Both the position numbers and the translations under genes were made by a program. Under the pieces are notes generated by a model. It searched no databases. It worked only from the letters and a program-made list of their open reading frames with translations, and was not told where the DNA came from. This document shows positions 61,402 to 64,000 of a stretch of 64,000 bases of DNA, piece by piece (the stretch's first letter is position 1; every line of letters begins with the position of its first letter). This stretch comes from Paraburkholderia megapolitana (lineage in GTDB: Bacteria; Pseudomonadota; Gammaproteobacteria; Burkholderiales; Burkholderiaceae): assembly GCF_007556815.1 (NCBI RefSeq), contig NZ_CP041743.1, positions 1,302,001 to 1,366,000 on the forward strand, given 5' to 3'.

Positions 61402-63669
61402 TCAGCCTCCCGTCAGACGGATATCGCGCGACGATGCGCCGACATAGACCTTGCTGCCAGGAACGAACTTCCACGCATTGTTCGCGACATCCCAGATGCT
61501 CTGATCTTGCGACGACACCACCAGCCTGACGGTCTGCTCTTCACCCGGTTGCAGGTTCAGGCGGTCCCATCCGGCGAGTCGCTTCGGCGGTTCGTTCGGA
61601 TCGTTGATACCGAGATACAGCTGCGGCACATCGACGCCTGCAACCTGCCCATCGTTCTTGACGCGGAACGATACGATCAGGTCGTGCCACGGCGTGGTAT
61701 GCACGGACAGACGCGAGTACTTGAAGTGCGTGTACGACAGGCCATACCCGAACTCGAACAGCGGCTTGATGTTCTGGCTGTCATACCAGCGATAACCCAT
61801 TTTCAGCTTTTCGGTGTAAACCGGATTCGGCGAGAACGTGCCGTTTTGCCCCCACGTCGGCGTGTCCTGATCGCGGACCGGGAAGGTCACGGGCAGCCGG
61901 CCTTCCGGATAGGTCTTGCCGAACAGCAGGTTGGCAATCGCGGGTCCGCCGGCCTGACCTGGGAACCAGGCTTCGACCACGGCAGAGACGTTGTCGATCC
62001 ACGGCATCAGCACAGGGTTGCCGTTTTCAAGTACGACGATCGTGTGCGGATTGACGTTTGCTACCGCCTGGACGAGTTCGTTCTGATTCGACGGGTTCGA
62101 CAGACTCAGACTACCGAGATCGGCGAAATCCTCGCCTGCTGGCTGCACGACGACGACGATGGCCACGTCGGACTTGCTGGCCAGCGCCACTGCCGCGTCG
62201 ATCTGCTGCTGGGTGTAGGCGACGAACGGATTGTTCTGGTCGGTATTGCCGGAATAGGTGACCGTGGCGTTGGGCGCCATTTGCTGAATCGACTGGACGA
62301 TTGTCGGATTCACCTTCAACCAGGGAACCGGCCACCAGTGGCAGCCTGTGCCGGACGGGAACGTCAAGCCGCCACACCCTGCGAACGCGCCGGTCACCGG
62401 GTCCCGCGTATTGCCCGAACCACCGCCCGCGAGAATGCCCGCATCGGCATGCCCACCGATCACCGCGATGTTCTTGAGGCTCGCTGCGGCAAGCGGCAGT
62501 TGTCCCTGGTTGTTCTTCAGCAAGACCATGCTGTGTTCCGCGGTTCTCTGCGCAAACGCGTTGGCCTGATCGAAGTCCACGGTGCCGCCAGGCTTCGCCG
62601 GGTCGTCCATCACGCCGAGGCGGATCATCGTGTAGAGCTTGCGTCGCACCATGTCGTCGAGGCGCGACTGGGTGATCGCATGGCTCTGCAGGGCCTGGGT
62701 CACGAGAGTCGGCGTCAGGAAGACGGTCGGTCCGACATCTTCTTCTTCATCAAGTCCGGCATTGATTGCATTCGCGGTGCTGTGAGTTGCACCCCAGTCC
62801 GATTGAATCTGCCCCTGGAATTGCCAGTCGTTTTTCAGAATGTCGTTGAGAAGGTGCTGGTTCTCGCAGGTATAGAAACCGTTGAGCATGTTGTAGCCGC
62901 ACATCACGCTGCCGGGGTTGGCTTCCTTGACGGCGATCTCGAACGGTCGCAGATAGAGTTCGCGTAAGGTGCGCTCGTCGATCTGGCTGTTGCCGCCGCC
63001 GCGGCCGGTTTCCTGTTCGTTGCCGGCGAAGTGCTTGATCGTTGCGATGACTTTCTGGCTTTGCGTGCCGCTAGTACGCTGCGCAAGCATCTCGCCCGCG
63101 AGCAGTGGATCCTCGCCGAGATATTCGAAGGTTCGGCCGCCGCGCGGTTCGCGCGTGAGATTCGTGCCGCCGCCGAGTCCCATGGCGAAACCCTGCTCGC
63201 GCAGTTGCTTCGCGATCTGGGCGCCGTAGTCATACGACAGTCGCCGGTTCCAGCTTGCCGCGACCGCGATCGTGGCAGGGAACGTCGTGCTCGGTTCCAT
63301 GGTGCTGCCGCCACCCGTCGACGAATCGACCATGTTCAGGTCGGGAATGCCCAGCCTGGGAACGCCCTGGATATAGCCGCCGCCGCCAAGCGGAACCTGG
63401 CTCATCTGGTACTCGGAGTGAATCAGTTGAAGCTTTTCGTCCTGCGTGAGCAGGGCCAGCAACGCCTTTGCGCGTAAGTTGGCCAGTCCGAGCGAAGCGG
63501 ACAGGTTCGCCGCGGGGCTCGAAGCGGCCGCCGCTACGGCGGTCTTGGCGGATAGTTGCGCAGCAGCGCTGCCTGGGCTGCTGCCGCTATCTCCGCCGCA
63601 ACCGCTCACCACACTCACTACGCCCGCCGTAGTGAGGATGCCTATCCATAATGAATAACGTGATCTCAT
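61402..63669 (-). CDS. Glycoside hydrolase family 3 beta-glucosidase, lipoprotein
   Basis: The protein has 755 residues. LTTAGVVSVVSGCGGDSG is a type II signal with the lipidated Cys at ~24. A ~40-residue Ser/Ala linker precedes the (alpha/beta)8 domain. The nucleophile Asp is residue 291 in QSDWGATHS, and KHFAGNEQETGR is the conserved KH-type segment for substrate binding. The second GH3 domain has AVIGGHADAGILAGGGSGNTRDP, and a fibronectin-like domain ends the protein. It should release terminal beta-D-glucose (or xylose) from plant oligosaccharides at the cell surface. A LacI-type palindrome lies upstream. Confidence 0.93.
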   Translation of the reverse strand: MRSRYSLWIGILTTAGVVSVVSGCGGDSGSSPGSAAAQLSAKTAVAAAASSPAANLSASLGLANLRAKALLALLTQDEKLQLIHSEYQMSQVPLGGGGYIQGVPRLGIPDLNMVDSSTGGGSTMEPSTTFPATIAVAASWNRRLSYDYGAQIAKQLREQGFAMGLGGGTNLTREPRGGRTFEYLGEDPLLAGEMLAQRTSGTQSQKVIATIKHFAGNEQETGRGGGNSQIDERTLRELYLRPFEIAVKEANPGSVMCGYNMLNGFYTCENQHLLNDILKNDWQFQGQIQSDWGATHSTANAINAGLDEEEDVGPTVFLTPTLVTQALQSHAITQSRLDDMVRRKLYTMIRLGVMDDPAKPGGTVDFDQANAFAQRTAEHSMVLLKNNQGQLPLAAASLKNIAVIGGHADAGILAGGGSGNTRDPVTGAFAGCGGLTFPSGTGCHWWPVPWLKVNPTIVQSIQQMAPNATVTYSGNTDQNNPFVAYTQQQIDAAVALASKSDVAIVVVVQPAGEDFADLGSLSLSNPSNQNELVQAVANVNPHTIVVLENGNPVLMPWIDNVSAVVEAWFPGQAGGPAIANLLFGKTYPEGRLPVTFPVRDQDTPTWGQNGTFSPNPVYTEKLKMGYRWYDSQNIKPLFEFGYGLSYTHFKYSRLSVHTTPWHDLIVSFRVKNDGQVAGVDVPQLYLGINDPNEPPKRLAGWDRLNLQPGEEQTVRLVVSSQDQSIWDVANNAWKFVPGSKVYVGASSRDIRLTGG

Positions 63670-64000
63670 GTCATCCCTCCATTGTTCGTGTCTAGTTCAC
63701 TGCATGCGCCCTTGAAACAGGCAGATACGTACCGTGACTATTGATGCCGGCTCTGGTCGCCTCGTGCGCGCCGTAATGTGACGTTGGAGAAACGTAAAGA
63801 AATGCTATGCACCATGGATACGTGCCCGTTCGTCGTGCTGCGCGACGTGCGGACACTTTCATGATGCGAGCTGAAGTAATTACCCTCGACGTGAGGAGAG
63901 ATTGTTGTTGCGCCAGGTGGGAAATCGCGTCAAATGGAAGCGCTTCCATTTAACATTTGGTAAGTTATCCAGCGCGCACAATGGGGTCAATCAGGGTTTA
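63670..64000. promoter_or_regulatory. Upstream region of the GH3 gene with no visible gene
   Basis: 331 bp to the window end. One minus frame (63692-63949) runs over the palindrome and has no family resemblance or ribosome site. A weak ribosome site (GGAGGGATGAC on the minus strand) precedes the GH3 start. The region mainly holds promoter and operator. Confidence 0.5.
63932..63951. promoter_or_regulatory. Perfect 20-bp palindrome containing GGAAGCGCTTCC (LacI-type operator)
   Basis: The 20 bases are an exact inverted repeat centred on GCGC, flanked by AAAT/ATTT. GGAAGCGCTTCC-type sequences with a central CG are typical of LacI/GalR-family sites for plant-saccharide regulons. It lies 263-282 bp upstream of the GH3 start codon. 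The regulator gene is not in the window and may lie to the right. Confidence 0.7.

Noticed and set aside
63692..63949. 85-codon minus frame upstream of the GH3 gene
   Set aside because: Runs into the palindrome at its start codon, has no family resemblance and no ribosome site.
1..64000. tRNA, rRNA, CRISPR arrays, insertion sequences, prophage or integrase genes
   Set aside because: Searched by eye for regular repeats, transposase or integrase motifs and tRNA-like segments; none could be supported.

Overview
This is a GC-rich chromosomal window from a betaproteobacterium of the Burkholderia/Paraburkholderia type. The evidence is the codon usage, a Burkholderia-style trimeric porin, two classical H-NS-family proteins with the TWSG(R/H) DNA-binding box, a GntP permease, an MdtABC-OMF efflux operon, and a promoter matching the hrpII/PIP box used by Ralstonia and plant-associated Burkholderia. 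There are no tRNA or rRNA genes, CRISPR arrays, transposases or integrases. It reads as ordinary chromosome carrying several independent accessory metabolic modules.

Layout. 1-5.4 kb: a signal-less solute-binding-type protein, a PLP aminotransferase, a cNMP-binding/thioredoxin-reductase-like fusion, and a DedA-rhodanese fusion. 5.9-7.9 kb: an alkylation-repair operon, with an Ada-AlkA fusion overlapping ogt. 7.9-9.8 kb: a divergent GntR regulator/aminotransferase pair around a perfect palindrome. 9.9-12.1 kb: a TonB siderophore receptor behind a Fur box. 12.4-21.3 kb: H-NS proteins, porin, family 9 glycosyltransferase, GntP permease, a small lipoprotein, a LuxR regulator and an EstB-like serine hydrolase. 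22-29.3 kb: fae (formaldehyde-activating enzyme), aldo/keto reductase, aldehyde dehydrogenase and an MFS transporter, convergent with a tannase/feruloyl-esterase-family protein coupled to an OpgC-like membrane protein. 29.9-31.5 kb: prfC. 31.6-33.7 kb: a 688-residue unrecognised protein with a disordered N-terminus and an hrpII/PIP-box promoter, a candidate type III effector. 33.7-39.3 kb: LysR regulator, a Pat-like acetyltransferase, an H-NS-like protein, an SDR and a GNAT. 39.4-49.5 kb: an IclR-controlled sugar operon with ABC importer, split UxaA-type dehydratase, aldose dehydrogenase, lactonase, SDR and FAH hydrolase. This is the gene set of a non-phosphorylative L-fucose-type (6-deoxyhexose or related) pathway. 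49.6-51.9 kb: thioesterase, two small unknown proteins and an Amj-family lipid II flippase. 52.3-61.4 kb: the mdtABC-outer membrane factor RND operon. 61.4-64 kb: a GH3 beta-glucosidase lipoprotein with a 20-bp LacI-type palindrome upstream.

How the parts work together. The clearest physiological unit is the sugar operon: uptake, then lactone formation, lactone opening, dehydration, oxidation and C-C cleavage. Its genes overlap or lie close together, and intercistronic hairpins separate the transport part from the catabolic part. The fae/ALDH/tannase region may handle formaldehyde and aldehydes from methoxylated plant aromatics. With the GH3 enzyme and the hrpII-box gene this suggests a plant-associated lifestyle, but that is inference. 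The most novel item is the hrpII-box gene. Other points of interest are a tannase-family enzyme that has lost both cysteines of the CS-D-HC motif, a thioredoxin-reductase-like protein without its CXXC, and an H-NS-like protein with a remodelled C-terminus.
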